Assembly (NCBI GenBank): GCA_039105265.1 | Contig: JAPFFF010000003.1 | Coordinates: 4,960,001 to 5,024,000, forward strand | Direction: 5' to 3' | Source: Tritrichomonas musculus | Lineage: Eukaryota > Parabasalia > Tritrichomonadida > Tritrichomonadidae | DNA: 64,000 nt | Part shown: piece by piece, positions 21,764 to 32,288 of the stretch | Layout: every line of letters starts with the position of its first letter | How positions within the stretch are numbered: the stretch's first letter is position 1 | Position numbers and translations under genes: made by a program | The notes under the pieces: generated by a model | Told to the model about the DNA's origin: nothing | Databases searched by the model: none | What the model saw: the letters and a program-made list of their open reading frames with translations, nothing else

Positions 21764-21792
21764 AGATGGTAAAATTCCACCACCTGGATATT
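21764..21792 (-). repeat. Inverted 29-mer, right copy
   Basis: Reverse-complement partner of 19914-19942 (25 of 29 bases). Just left of it, 21721-21763 reversed also resembles 19943-19980 (TAGCGTCGAGCTCC against TAACGCGACT), so the shared segment is longer than 29 bases but diverged. Confidence 0.6.
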
Positions 21793-21801
21793 GGTTAAGA
21801 G

Positions 21802-21901
21802 GCTCGTAAGATACATTTACAGCTTGTGGGATACATTTACGGCTCGTAGGATACATCTAAGGTTTGTGCGATACATTTGCGGCTTGTGCGATACATTTAC
21901 G
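21802..21901. repeat. 20-bp minisatellite, 5 copies
   Basis: Five exact-length units of the form GCTTGTGCGATACATTTACG, differing at 2-5 positions each. Unrelated in sequence to the 17-bp array. Confidence 0.9.
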
Positions 21902-22017
21902 GTTTGGGTATTTGTTTATTTTTTGGAACACACAGAGAAAAGTATTATTAGGTAATTTTAAAAACATATACGAAAAATAGAGAAAATAGACGAAATATAT
22001 AGAAACGCATAATTGTA

Positions 22018-23143
22018 CCAATAGCAACAACAACTAAAACAACAACAACAACCATATACACCAACAGCAGCAATAACTACAACAACAACTAAAACAACAA
22101 CAACAACCATATGCACCAATAACTAAAACAACTATACACACCAACAGCAATTACAACTACAACAACCATATGTGCTAATAGCACTAATAGCAACAATAAT
22201 TAAAACAACTACAACAACCATATACACCAATAACTAAAACAACTATATGCACCAATAGCAACAACAACTAAAACAACAACAACAACCATATGCACCAATA
22301 ACTAAAACAACTATAACACCAATAACAACAACAACTAAAATAACTATATGCACCAATAGTAATAACAACTAAAACAACTATATGCACCAATAGTAATAAC
22401 AACTAAAACAACTATATGCACCAAAAGCAACAACAACCATATGTGCTAATAGCAACAATAGCAACAATAGCAACAATAACTAAAACAACTATTTGCATTA
22501 ATAGCAACAACAATCATATGCACTAATAGAGCCAATAGCAACAACAACTAAAACAACAACTATACGCACCAATAGCAATAACAACTAAAGCAACTATATG
22601 CGCTAATAGCAACAACAACTACAACAACAACTATATGCGTTAATAGCAACAACAACCATATGTGCTAATAGCAGCAATAGCAACAATAACTAAAACAATT
22701 ATAACAGCAATAGCAACAATAACTAAACAACTATAACACCAATAACAACAACAACTAACTATATGCACCAATAGTAATAACAACTAAAACAACTATACAC
22801 ACCAACAGCAATTACAACTACAACAACGATATGTGCTAATAGCACTAATAGCAACAGTAACTAAAACAACAACAACAACAACCATATGCACCAATAACTA
22901 AAACAACTAAAATAACTATATGCACCAACAACTAAAACAACTATACACACCAACAGCAATTACAACTACAACAACCATATGTGCTAATAGCACTAATAGC
23001 AACAACAACTAAAACAACAACAACAACCATATGCACCAATAACTAAAACAACCATATGCACTAATAGCAACAACAACTAAAACAACAACAACAACCATAT
23101 ACACTAACAGAGCCAATAGCAATAACAACTACAACAACCATAT
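22018..23143. repeat. CAACAA-rich irregular satellite, 1.1 kb
   Basis: A long tract of CAACAACAACTAAAACAAC and ATATGCACCAATAGCAA words in irregular order, with local periods of roughly 36-60 bases. The + strand is almost devoid of G. In no frame is it open for long because TAA recurs, so it is not a glutamine/asparagine repeat of a live protein. Confidence 0.9.
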
Positions 23144-24329
23144 TGAGTGGATTTTACGGTTATGGCCTTGCCAATTGTTTTTTTAACCTCACACAAAAAG
23201 TTGAAAAATTTATAAATTAATTTTTGGAAAAAAAAGTTTAAATACCTTTTTACAAAAAGTTTATAGACCTTCTTTCAAATACTATCAAAAAGTTTATAGA
23301 CCTTTTTTGAAAAAGTTTAAAGACTTTATTTCAATGAATTGTGAGCAATTTAAAAAGTGGTATATGCTAAGAAGAGGATCAAATTATTTTTCACACAAAA
23401 ACTCATAGTATAATTGGTTTGGATTTTTCATAAGTGCATATAATATTTAATATAATATATAATAGTTTTTCTATCTAAAATATCTCTATAATTTATTTAT
23501 ATTATTGAGATAAAAATGTTTTATTCCAAATTAATTGAATTTGAATGCCTATTCAAATTTTTTTTCTCTCAATTTTTTCTTTTCAAATTTTAGTATTATA
23601 GTTTTACAAATTTTTCTTGATGGGATATTAATATTTTATAAATATTCTTGTATATTTAATCATGTATATAAATTTAAAAAATAATTACTCATACGGTATT
23701 TGCTTGGGAGAATGTATAAAACTAATGATCGAGTGTAATTTATCATGACTCTAATAAAAAATTGGTAGTTGGGATTTGAGATTTAGTCAAATAAATAGAT
23801 TTATTATACGCATATATATCTTATATATTGTTTTCGAATGATTTGGTGTGTTGAATTTGGGGAAATGTTTGATTTAGTAGCATCAGTAATTATTTCAAAA
23901 AACTGATTATATCTCAGCCATTTTGTAAAAATATTGAATCTCGACTGGTTTATTCTAATTATATTATCGGATACTTTTAAATCATCATTTGATCTATCTT
24001 GAATTATTTGAAATTGAGAATCTCCATTTTTCATCGATTGCCATTAATCAAATCATAAAAGTAATATTTATATATAAGTATTTTTATATTATTTATAAAT
24101 AAAATAAAATTTTGAATTTATTAATTACATAACGCAAAAAAAGGAAAACAATGAAAAAAATTGCCCATTCAATTAGTTGACCCTCCTCTATATGCTAAAA
24201 AGAATGCTCGAAAATTTTCGTTTCAACTACTCTTGAATTGCTACTTTTTTCATTTTCTCTGATGGCATTCAAAAAGTGCGTTTTTTTGAATTTTTTTCAA
24301 AATATTTCAAATATATCTCACAAATTAAA
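23144..24329. other. Intergenic, island-to-host-gene transition
   Basis: AT-rich. Words such as AAAAAGTTTATAGACCTT repeat three times around 23255-23320. A 76-codon minus-strand frame (23804-24034) starts and stops without a recognisable family and is only weakly credible. The motif TCAAAAAGTG at 24269-24278 probably belongs to the promoter of the serpin gene. Confidence 0.5.
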
Positions 24330-25646
24330 ATGAATGATTTTCTGCCTGGAATATCAAGTGCTTTAGCAGAATTTTCTTTTAAAACTGCTTTAGATTTCTT
24401 TATCAAAAATCAAAAAAATTCATTGTTTTCTCCATATAGCTTATTCTTAGCATTATTTCTTTCGTCAGCATTAAATCCAGATATTAGTCCAAGAATATTA
24501 AAGCACCTCAACTTCCCAAACACAAAAATTTCACCAGGTGACCAAATAAAACAACTGAGATATTTTTCAAAGTCAGTTGAAACTGTTCCTTCTCTACCAA
24601 AGAATATTAACTCATCATCATTTAATCGTTTTATTTCAAAATATGATCTTAACGAGGATCAAAAATTTATCACTTATATAATATTAAATCGAATAATAAA
24701 TGGAATCAGCAATAATGATTCAACAGACAAAGAGGCAAAAATCTCATCATTTTTAGACAAAGTCAAAGAAGATCCAGATGAAACTTCATTAAGCCAAAAA
24801 GCTCAAAATTTTAAAAAAATCATTAAAGAAGATATTCATAAATATCCATTAATAATTGGGTCAAATCATTTATTTCTGAATAATAATGCAGAATTTTCAA
24901 TTCCAGCGCCAATTACAAAGAAATATCGAAATTATATCGTTAGAACCGAATTTCCTGAACCAGGATATAAAGTGATTAATAAATTTGTTGAAAATTCAAC
25001 TCGAGGACTCATTCATGATTTTATTTCAGCTTCTGATTTACCTTCGTCGTCTTCTTACTTTATTGCTAATACAATATATTTCAAAGGTACCTGGAAACAC
25101 CAATTTAAAGTTTTACAAAAAGAACATATCTTCAATACAATTAATGGAAATGAGGAAAAAATGGAATTTCTTAAGGGAACAGATGATTTTAAATATTATG
25201 AAGATGATGACCTACTTTACATCAAGCTTCAATATTATAAATGCTCATTTTCATATGAAATAATAATGCCACAAAAAATAAAGCGGTTTAGTTCTATCAA
25301 AACGCAATTATTTGATAGTAATCTTCTTGATAAAATTTCAAAAGAAGCTACCTATACGAATATTTTGTTAAAAATGCCAAAATTCACAATAAAAACAGAC
25401 CTAATGAATTTTGACCACATTGTTAATATTCAAGGAGCCGATTCGATTATTCAGAAGGCAGTCATTATCGTTGATGAAAAAGGAACAAAGGCAGCTGCAG
25501 CAACAGGCGTTATTGCCAGAGGAATCAACCTACCCAAAACTCCAAAGAAAGTGACAATCAATCAGCCATTCATATTCATGATTCGTGATACTGAAAGAAA
25601 TATTCCTCTTTTTATTGGCGAATTTGTCAATCCGCCAAAAGAATAA
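24330..25646 (+). CDS. Serpin (serine protease inhibitor), inhibitory type
   Basis: 438 residues, a normal serpin length. The ATG at 24330 (MNDFLPGIS) is preferred: the longer frame begins with GTG, and TCAAAAAGTG lies about 52 bases before this ATG. Serpin signatures are clear: helix A (SALAEFSFKTALDFF), the shutter-region NTIYFKGTWKHQF, the reactive-loop hinge DEKGTKAAAATGV and the C-terminal QPFIFMIRDTERNIPLFIGE. A small-residue hinge (T-K-A-A-A-A-T) is known to allow loop insertion, so a real inhibitor is likely. The scissile bond lies within IARGINLPK; the arginine is the obvious P1 candidate for trypsin-like targets although strict spacing from the hinge would put isoleucine there. No signal peptide, so it probably acts inside the cell or leaves unconventionally. 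Confidence 0.9.
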   Translation: MNDFLPGISSALAEFSFKTALDFFIKNQKNSLFSPYSLFLALFLSSALNPDISPRILKHLNFPNTKISPGDQIKQLRYFSKSVETVPSLPKNINSSSFNRFISKYDLNEDQKFITYIILNRIINGISNNDSTDKEAKISSFLDKVKEDPDETSLSQKAQNFKKIIKEDIHKYPLIIGSNHLFLNNNAEFSIPAPITKKYRNYIVRTEFPEPGYKVINKFVENSTRGLIHDFISASDLPSSSSYFIANTIYFKGTWKHQFKVLQKEHIFNTINGNEEKMEFLKGTDDFKYYEDDDLLYIKLQYYKCSFSYEIIMPQKIKRFSSIKTQLFDSNLLDKISKEATYTNILLKMPKFTIKTDLMNFDHIVNIQGADSIIQKAVIIVDEKGTKAAAATGVIARGINLPKTPKKVTINQPFIFMIRDTERNIPLFIGEFVNPPKE

Positions 25647-26179
25647 ATATATGAGTAAATATTGTTTATTTAAATATATTTCTTGCTTATTTCTAAATTT
25701 TACCATTGAGACAAATTTTCATTGAATAAGCAAAAAAACTGCCCCACCAATATTCAAATATGAATAGAAATACCAAAAGGCATATATTAATAATCTTATT
25801 TCCATAATGAATTCGTTAATTAATAACATCATTCATGATATGTAAATATATTAACTGATATTTATAATTTTAATCTGTTGCTCTCTCACTATATATAGAA
25901 TTAAGCATTCTAATGCTAATTTACATTTAACTACTTTTGATATTTTCTAATTATTTCTTTTTGAATAATGAGTCAGGTGAAAATCAAAACTTTTTCTGAG
26001 TATAAACCATTTAAAAAATGAAAACAATTTATATTCCAGACTTTATACTTCAAATTCACGAATGAACACAACATGATTATTTTTATATATATATATAAAA
26101 TTGAAGATCCTTCAATCTTTATTAATTCAATAATCAAAAAAATAAACAAAAAATTAAAAATCAACAAAATTAATTGTTG
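25647..26179. other. Intergenic, nothing recognised
   Basis: AT-rich DNA between the serpin and the convergent BTB/discoidin gene. A 64-codon minus-strand frame (25973-26167) has the composition of random AT-rich sequence. No structured element seen. Confidence 0.6.
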
Positions 26180-27568
26180 TTAATAAATTGATCCAAAGAA
26201 TTCAAGAGCGGACAAAGTCAAATAATAATTGTCACCTGTGTTGAAACCAGTTTGTCTCAATCTCAAGTATCTAAAACATTCCTTTTTAGACAAAGAATTC
26301 TGAATTTCAAACGCGTGAGTGACATTTTTATCATCCAAACAAGTCACTTCACTTCTTTCATCCAAAATTTTCCAATCACTATCGTTATTAGTGTTAGAAC
26401 CTTCAATCACCCAATTTTTAGGGTGACAACTACATTTTCCCCAGTCGTGACGAGTTCGAATTGAATAAAAAGTTGGATGAATTTTTCTCTTCTTAAAATC
26501 ATATTTTATCCATGAATCAGGCTGACGATGAGACTGGAAATAATGCTGATTATCATCAAGATCGACAGCATATTTAGCCAAATAATTGTTATTTGTTGAT
26601 GAAGAAGTAACTTTAACAACTCCTTTCTCATCAACATTGCCTCCGTTTTCTTCAGTCAAATAATGAATGATTCCTTTGAAATAATGTTCACTTTTTCCAT
26701 CAAACTCAAAAAGTGGAGGAGGATATCGTTCCTTCTTACGTTTGTCCTTGGAACGATAGTTAAAATAAAAACATTGACTAAGCTTGTGCCACAGTAAATT
26801 ACTCATTTCATTAAAATCAAAATTTTTCAAAAAAAATTTGAATTTATTTTCACTCAAACCGGAAAATTCAACTTTTTCATAGAACTCAATAATGCTATAA
26901 TTCTCATTCTCATCATCTTCATTCTTCCCGTCTTTGAAGATTGTGTTGATCAAGTCAAATAACCAATCTTCGCTCTCAATTTTGAAATGCGGGTTTGAAA
27001 TAATTGAATACAAAATTGATTTCGGAAGTTTTGTCAGTTTTTCAAAATGGATTGAGTAAAAATGACTGGCAACGTTGTCAATAATTTTCGAATAATTAAA
27101 ATGCTTTGATTTTCTCGTAAATGAATAAAAGAAATTAAGATTCTCTAAATATTTGTCAATGTTTGTTTCTTGAATGTTGAATTGAAAATTTTCGTTGATT
27201 TTTTCAAATAATTCTTCGTTTTCCATAAGAATAGATACTATCTGTAGAAGAAAACCTTGATCTTCATTGATTTCAATTGAAAAACCACTCGATATTTGAT
27301 GAAGTAATGAAATGATTTCATCATTAAAAATATCTTCAAATTTTAATGTAGAAAATTCATTAAAATAATTATCATATTGGATTGAATTAATGGTTGGATC
27401 TGCTTGATGAAGGCGACAAACTGCTGGCGAAAGAAATTCTGCATATATTGATTTCATAGAAAAAGAACGATCATTAAAAATGAATTTAAATTCATCTTTA
27501 GTCAACCCCGTGTTCAACACAATATTTTTAAGACCAGATGATGAAAGAATTATTCTTTTGTAATTCAT
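26180..27568 (-). CDS. BTB-like protein with C-terminal F5/8 type C (discoidin) domain
   Basis: 462 residues from the ATG at 27568. An upstream in-frame ATG (27604) exists, but TCAAAAAGTTT lies between the two, so the downstream one is chosen. The N-terminal about 200 residues resemble the degenerate BTB and BACK-like helical domains common in trichomonads (FKFIFNDRSFSMKSIYAEFLS; then leucine-rich helices). After an acidic linker the C-terminal about 145 residues form a discoidin-fold domain, with WIKYDF, YSIRTRH, HPKNWVIEGS and a terminal LSALEFFG. The domain order matches the BTBD9-like group, in which BTB recruits partners such as cullin-3 ligases. Substrate and partner unknown. No signal peptide or transmembrane segment. 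Confidence 0.75.
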   Translation of the reverse strand: MNYKRIILSSSGLKNIVLNTGLTKDEFKFIFNDRSFSMKSIYAEFLSPAVCRLHQADPTINSIQYDNYFNEFSTLKFEDIFNDEIISLLHQISSGFSIEINEDQGFLLQIVSILMENEELFEKINENFQFNIQETNIDKYLENLNFFYSFTRKSKHFNYSKIIDNVASHFYSIHFEKLTKLPKSILYSIISNPHFKIESEDWLFDLINTIFKDGKNEDDENENYSIIEFYEKVEFSGLSENKFKFFLKNFDFNEMSNLLWHKLSQCFYFNYRSKDKRKKERYPPPLFEFDGKSEHYFKGIIHYLTEENGGNVDEKGVVKVTSSSTNNNYLAKYAVDLDDNQHYFQSHRQPDSWIKYDFKKRKIHPTFYSIRTRHDWGKCSCHPKNWVIEGSNTNNDSDWKILDERSEVTCLDDKNVTHAFEIQNSLSKKECFRYLRLRQTGFNTGDNYYLTLSALEFFGSIY

Positions 27569-27828
27569 TTTAATTTTCTTTAGATTCAAACTTTTTGAAA
27601 ACATTTCTTCTTTTCAATTTTAAATAATATTATTTGATTCGTATCTATAAAATTTAAAACAATTTCTATCAAATTTTGATACAATTAATAATTTAATAAA
27701 TGAACTATATTTAAAAATCCTATAATATTATATAATTAATGAAACAAAATATAGAGTTAAAATTTTTCAATTGAATAAATTGAATGTAATTGTAAAAAAT
27801 CTTAATTTCCTTTGTCAGCAAATTTCTC

Positions 27829-28182
27829 ATGGAGATCAGTTTTACTGAATTTCAGAATAATTATGCAAATCATTTGATCAAACTAAATAATCAAAATTTG
27901 CAAAATATATTTTATAAGTTCTAATATTTATTTTATAATAATGTTAATGAAATTGATACTACAATAATAGATACTCATAACAAAAGTAAAATCATTGTAA
28001 TAGATGAATATCTAGAAAGAGATAACAGTAAATATTTTTTTGTTTGTTTTGAATATTATTTTTTAATTATTAAAAATGACATCTCATTTATATCAAAGCA
28101 CAATGATTCAAATATATATAATCTAAAACAAAGTCCTATTTCACAAAAAGGATGTAAAACAGATGATGAAATTTTTTTATGA
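27829..28182 (+). pseudogene. Remnant of a small coding sequence upstream of the Sel1 kinase
   Basis: One frame from the ATG at 27829 (MEISFTEFQNNY) continues to TGA at 28180-28182 with a single internal TAA after 31 codons. The composition (charged and aromatic residues such as IDEYLERDNSKYFFVCFEYYF) is protein-like rather than random. It could be a decayed N-terminal region of a relative of the kinase downstream, or an independent small gene. Low confidence. Confidence 0.35.
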
Positions 28183-28233
28183 GATAACAAATTTTTCGAA
28201 AGAATTTTCCTTTGTTGAAATTGATATCAAATC

Positions 28234-30756
28234 ATGATTTGGAGCAAGATTGTCAATTGTATCTGCGGATATTTGATCAAAAAAAGTTATCAAAACTCAA
28301 TCATTAATCATATTGAGAAACCAATTAAAAGAACAGAAAATCAACAAGAAAGAACCGACATTTTATATAGTGACTGTATCAAATTGAGGAATCTTGGAAG
28401 TGGAAGTGGAGGATATGTTGAATTAATATATTATATTCCTGAAGAAAAATTATTTGCATTGAAAAATCCAAATTGTGATGAAATTGAATTGATTGAAAGA
28501 GAAAGACAAAATTATTTGGACATTTATTATCCATTTATCACAAACTACTACGGATACATTGAAAAAAATGGATCTAAACGCCTTTTGATTGAATACATTG
28601 ATGGAAAAACGTTAGACAAAATTGACACAAAAAAACTGACAGAAAATGAAAGATACAACATCATCTTCGAGCTCATGCTGACTATTCAATACTTGCATTC
28701 AAAAGAATACATATATAGAGATTTACGTCTTCAAAATATAATGATAGATCAAAACAATGATGCCGTTTTAATCGACTTCGATCGTTTAATCAAATTTAAA
28801 GATCAAAAAACATTCGATTTCAATGATGCTTTCATTGCTCCTGAAAATGAAAAAACATTTAAATCAGATGTTTATTCATTAGGATGCGTCATTTATTACA
28901 TATTATTTGGCGAAAAACTATGCATAAATTCTCAGCATGAAAAGGAAAAAGAAGTAGAAATGGAGCTCATAAAATTATGCCTTGCGAATGATCAAGACAA
29001 AAGATTGACTTTAATTAAGTTAATTTCTTTATTTCTGGAAGATTTTTTATCCAAAATGCAGACAAAAGGTCGAAGGGAGCAGAAATTAATTAGTTTGCTA
29101 GAAAATAATTCAATAGAAGCAAATGATAAAAGAGAGCTGTATTATTTAATTGGTATGATGTATATTAGAAACGACTATATTTATCGCGATGTTGATAAAT
29201 CAATTCAATATTTATCACTGTCCGCCGATCAAGATAATTCAGATGCACAGTTTTCTCTTGGAGTTATTTATTATGAAGGTGAATATGTTACACGTGACAT
29301 TAATAAATCGATTCAATATTTATTACAGTCAGCCAATCTAAATAATTCAGATGCACAATTTGCTCTTGGAAACATTTATTATGAAGGAGAATATGTTACA
29401 CGTGACATTAATAAATCAATCTATTATTTATCACAATCAGCAAGTCAAAATAATTCAGATGCACAATATAAACTTGGAATTATTTATTATGAAGGCAAAT
29501 ATGTGAAACGCGACATTAATAAATCGATTCATTATTTGTCACAATCAGCCATACTATACAATTCATATGCACAATTTGCTCTTGGCGTTATTTGTTACGA
29601 AAGTCAACATGTGGTACGTGACATTGATTTATCAATACTTTATTTATCGCAATCAGCCAATCAAGATAATTCAGATGCACAATATGCTCTTGGAGTTATT
29701 TATTATGAAAATAAGTATGTGAAACGTGACATTGATAAGGCAATCAATTATTTATCACTTGCTGCAAGTCAAAATAATTCATATGCACAATATAAACTTG
29801 GAATTATTTATTACGAAGGCAAGTATGTGAAACGTGACATTAATGAATCGATTCATTATTTGTCACTCTCTGCCAGACTATTTAATTCAGATGCACAATA
29901 CAAACTAGGAATTATTTATCATGAAGGAAAATACGTTGCACGTGATATAGTTAAATCAATTAAATATCTTTCATTATCTGCAAATCAAAACATTTCAGAT
30001 GCACAATTTGCTCTTGGATTTATTTACGAAAACGGATTCGATGTCAAGATTGATATAAAAAAGGCAATTTATTTGTATTCTCTAGCTTCTGATCATTCAC
30101 AACATGACGCTTCATTTTTCCTCGGAAGCATCTATTACGAAGGCCGTTACATTCCTTACAATATTGAAAAAGCGATTCATTACTTTAAGGAAGCTTCTAA
30201 CTGTAACAACCAGTACGCTAAGAACAACCTTGGCATCATTTACAAGACTGGCAAAGGAGTCGATCCGAATCCAGCAGGTTCAATGGATTACTTCAAAGAA
30301 GCGATTGGACAAAAAAATGATGCCGTGGCAATGTTCAATCTCGCCCACATCTACTTCTATGAAGAAGCAGGATTTACAAATCTGAATAAGGCAATTGAAT
30401 ATCTAATAAAATCATCAATAAAACAAGTTCCTCACTCCATCGATCTTTTATGCTTGGCTGTCATCAAGAAATACGGATCATCTTATTCTTCGTGTTTCGT
30501 TCAAAACGAGTTTGAAAAAATAGATGACGGATTAGGAGGATTAGTGTTTGACGAAGTTAAGGTCACAATATCTACAGATGAGCTAATGGATAATAAAAAA
30601 TACGATAAATCATACATGTTTTTAAAAGGAATCAATCTTGTTTACTATGGCTGTGAGATTAAAAATCAAATTGATATGAAAAAAATTGATGAAGTTGACA
30701 ATAGACCTAAAATAAATTCTCTATTTTATGAAGCATTTGGCCAAGAATTGGATTAA
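28234..30756 (+). CDS. Protein kinase-like domain with Sel1-like repeats
   Basis: 840 residues. Kinase-like domain about 50-275: glycine loop GSGSGGYV (55-62), lysine in FALKNP (77), catalytic-loop YIYRDLRLQN (159-168), DFD at 181-183 in place of DFG, and APE at 202-204. The lysine, catalytic aspartate and metal aspartate are present, so activity is possible. From about 310 to 735 run a dozen Sel1-like units of 36 residues, each like DAQYKLGIIYYEGKYVKRDI, forming a solenoid for protein binding. Kinase-Sel1 fusions are a large expanded family in trichomonads. The units are similar in DNA, so unequal crossing-over probably shapes the array. No transmembrane segment; cytosolic scaffold-kinase is the likely role. 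Confidence 0.88.
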   Translation: MIWSKIVNCICGYLIKKSYQNSIINHIEKPIKRTENQQERTDILYSDCIKLRNLGSGSGGYVELIYYIPEEKLFALKNPNCDEIELIERERQNYLDIYYPFITNYYGYIEKNGSKRLLIEYIDGKTLDKIDTKKLTENERYNIIFELMLTIQYLHSKEYIYRDLRLQNIMIDQNNDAVLIDFDRLIKFKDQKTFDFNDAFIAPENEKTFKSDVYSLGCVIYYILFGEKLCINSQHEKEKEVEMELIKLCLANDQDKRLTLIKLISLFLEDFLSKMQTKGRREQKLISLLENNSIEANDKRELYYLIGMMYIRNDYIYRDVDKSIQYLSLSADQDNSDAQFSLGVIYYEGEYVTRDINKSIQYLLQSANLNNSDAQFALGNIYYEGEYVTRDINKSIYYLSQSASQNNSDAQYKLGIIYYEGKYVKRDINKSIHYLSQSAILYNSYAQFALGVICYESQHVVRDIDLSILYLSQSANQDNSDAQYALGVIYYENKYVKRDIDKAINYLSLAASQNNSYAQYKLGIIYYEGKYVKRDINESIHYLSLSARLFNSDAQYKLGIIYHEGKYVARDIVKSIKYLSLSANQNISDAQFALGFIYENGFDVKIDIKKAIYLYSLASDHSQHDASFFLGSIYYEGRYIPYNIEKAIHYFKEASNCNNQYAKNNLGIIYKTGKGVDPNPAGSMDYFKEAIGQKNDAVAMFNLAHIYFYEEAGFTNLNKAIEYLIKSSIKQVPHSIDLLCLAVIKKYGSSYSSCFVQNEFEKIDDGLGGLVFDEVKVTISTDELMDNKKYDKSYMFLKGINLVYYGCEIKNQIDMKKIDEVDNRPKINSLFYEAFGQELD

Positions 30757-31310
30757 TAAATAATTTTCTAATTAATATTCTAAATAATTATTTCTTATAT
30801 TCAAATTTTAATTTTATTGATTTTAAATAATATTTTTTGTTTAAGCACACATAAAATGGACTATTTAAATGATTCTTATGCAAAAAAATCCTCTAAAACA
30901 TTGTTTTAAAGCATTCATATTCTAACATTAACTGATTTTTAATTTTTATAAAAAAAAAAATCCATCTAAGTATTAGATCATTCTAATAAAAGTTGCAGAA
31001 CGATTACAATTTGTTAAATTAAGTTTAAAAAAGTTCATTCGATTGATGAATCATATTATTGAATTAGTTTATGCTTCTTTAAATATAACTCTATAAGAGA
31101 AGAACCTACATTATATAAAAATTTATTAGTTCTTAGTTCATTTGGTAATGAAAAATTATCATAATAATAATGTTAAAAAAAAGTATATCTTTAGCATTCA
31201 GATTATATATATAACAGTTTAACAAAACATCCAACATTAATAATCAATAAATAATAAATCGCATCAACCTCGTTTATAATTATAAACAAATTTATAATAT
31301 ATAAACAGCA
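30757..31310. other. Intergenic, nothing recognised
   Basis: AT-rich spacer between the convergent kinase and coiled-coil genes, with only A/T-rich runs and no credible frame. Confidence 0.6.
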
Positions 31311-32054
31311 TTATTCGAAATTAAAGCGTCGTATTTCTTTTGTAAGAACAAACAAATTTACAGCTTGTGCTTTGATATCAAATCCAATTCTTCGTGGCGT
31401 TTTGGTTGCTTCTAAAGATTTTTGTAATACTCTGATTTTTGAAACGATTTCATTAGCAAGCTCAATTGATCGAATTAAACCTTGAATAATTGCTCTTTTT
31501 GTTTTAATGGGTTGCCCAGAATATGATGTTGGAAGCTTCTTCATTTTCTGAACAACATCACGAATAGGATGAGGTAATAAATCTGGGTCATAATTAATCC
31601 TACTCACTTCTGTAGCATTTAAAAATACTCCAAAATGATCTTGCTGAATATTGCTGTATATCTCTTTTAATATTTTTTGATATTCTTCTAAATTTTTTCT
31701 TATAAATTTCCTTCTTGCTAATTCTTGTTGGCGTAAACCAAATGCATCAGAATTTAATGATTGTAAATATGATTCTGCTTGCGAAATTTTTTGCCTCAAT
31801 TGAATATTTTCATTTCTAGCATTTTGAATCTGATTTATCATAATCGTAGCATTATCGATCATTTGACGTGCGCGTTCAGTTGCTGACATTAAACTATTCT
31901 CGTTATTATTAACTTCATTATTTCTATTATTGATTTGAATATGCAATGATTCTATTCCTTTTTGAAGGGCTATCTTTTCGGCTTCTAATTCTCTAATTCG
32001 TGCTTGTAAAACGACTATAGCAGAAATTGCTGCTTGAGAGGCTTCAAGAGACAT
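31311..32054 (-). CDS. Coiled-coil protein of unknown function
   Basis: 247 residues. Residues 15-120 form heptad-rich coiled coils (LQARIRELEAEKIALQKG; later IQLRQKISQAESYLQ), followed by a helical basic C-terminal half (QPIKTKRAIIQGLIRSIELA). Coiled-coil proteins of this size are common in the trichomonad cytoskeleton, but there is no signature for any named one. The gene is 234 bases downstream of MCTS1 on the same strand, with its own promoter space. Confidence 0.7.
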   Translation of the reverse strand: MSLEASQAAISAIVVLQARIRELEAEKIALQKGIESLHIQINNRNNEVNNNENSLMSATERARQMIDNATIMINQIQNARNENIQLRQKISQAESYLQSLNSDAFGLRQQELARRKFIRKNLEEYQKILKEIYSNIQQDHFGVFLNATEVSRINYDPDLLPHPIRDVVQKMKKLPTSYSGQPIKTKRAIIQGLIRSIELANEIVSKIRVLQKSLEATKTPRRIGFDIKAQAVNLFVLTKEIRRFNFE

Positions 32055-32288
32055 TTCAAAAATTTAAACGTCATTTCATCAAAATATGGATTTATACACA
32101 AGATTTCTAATAATAGACATAATATTTTATTACTGGCCGTGAAAATATTCAAATTCACCGATAATACAATGAATTTTTTAATTTCGAACTTTGAAATAAA
32201 AAAATCATTATTGAATATATGAAAGCTTTAATATAACAATATACAAATAATTAGAATAAAGAAATAAAGTAAATTGAACAATTATTGA

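Noticed and set aside
22018-23143. CAACAA-rich tract as a coding glutamine/asparagine/threonine repeat
   Set aside because: TAA triplets recur in every frame at short intervals and no long frame is open on either strand.
24276-24329. 18-residue N-terminal extension of the serpin (MRFFEFF...)
   Set aside because: It begins with GTG, overlaps the promoter-like TCAAAAAGTG motif and adds residues not expected of a serpin. The ATG at 24330 is used.
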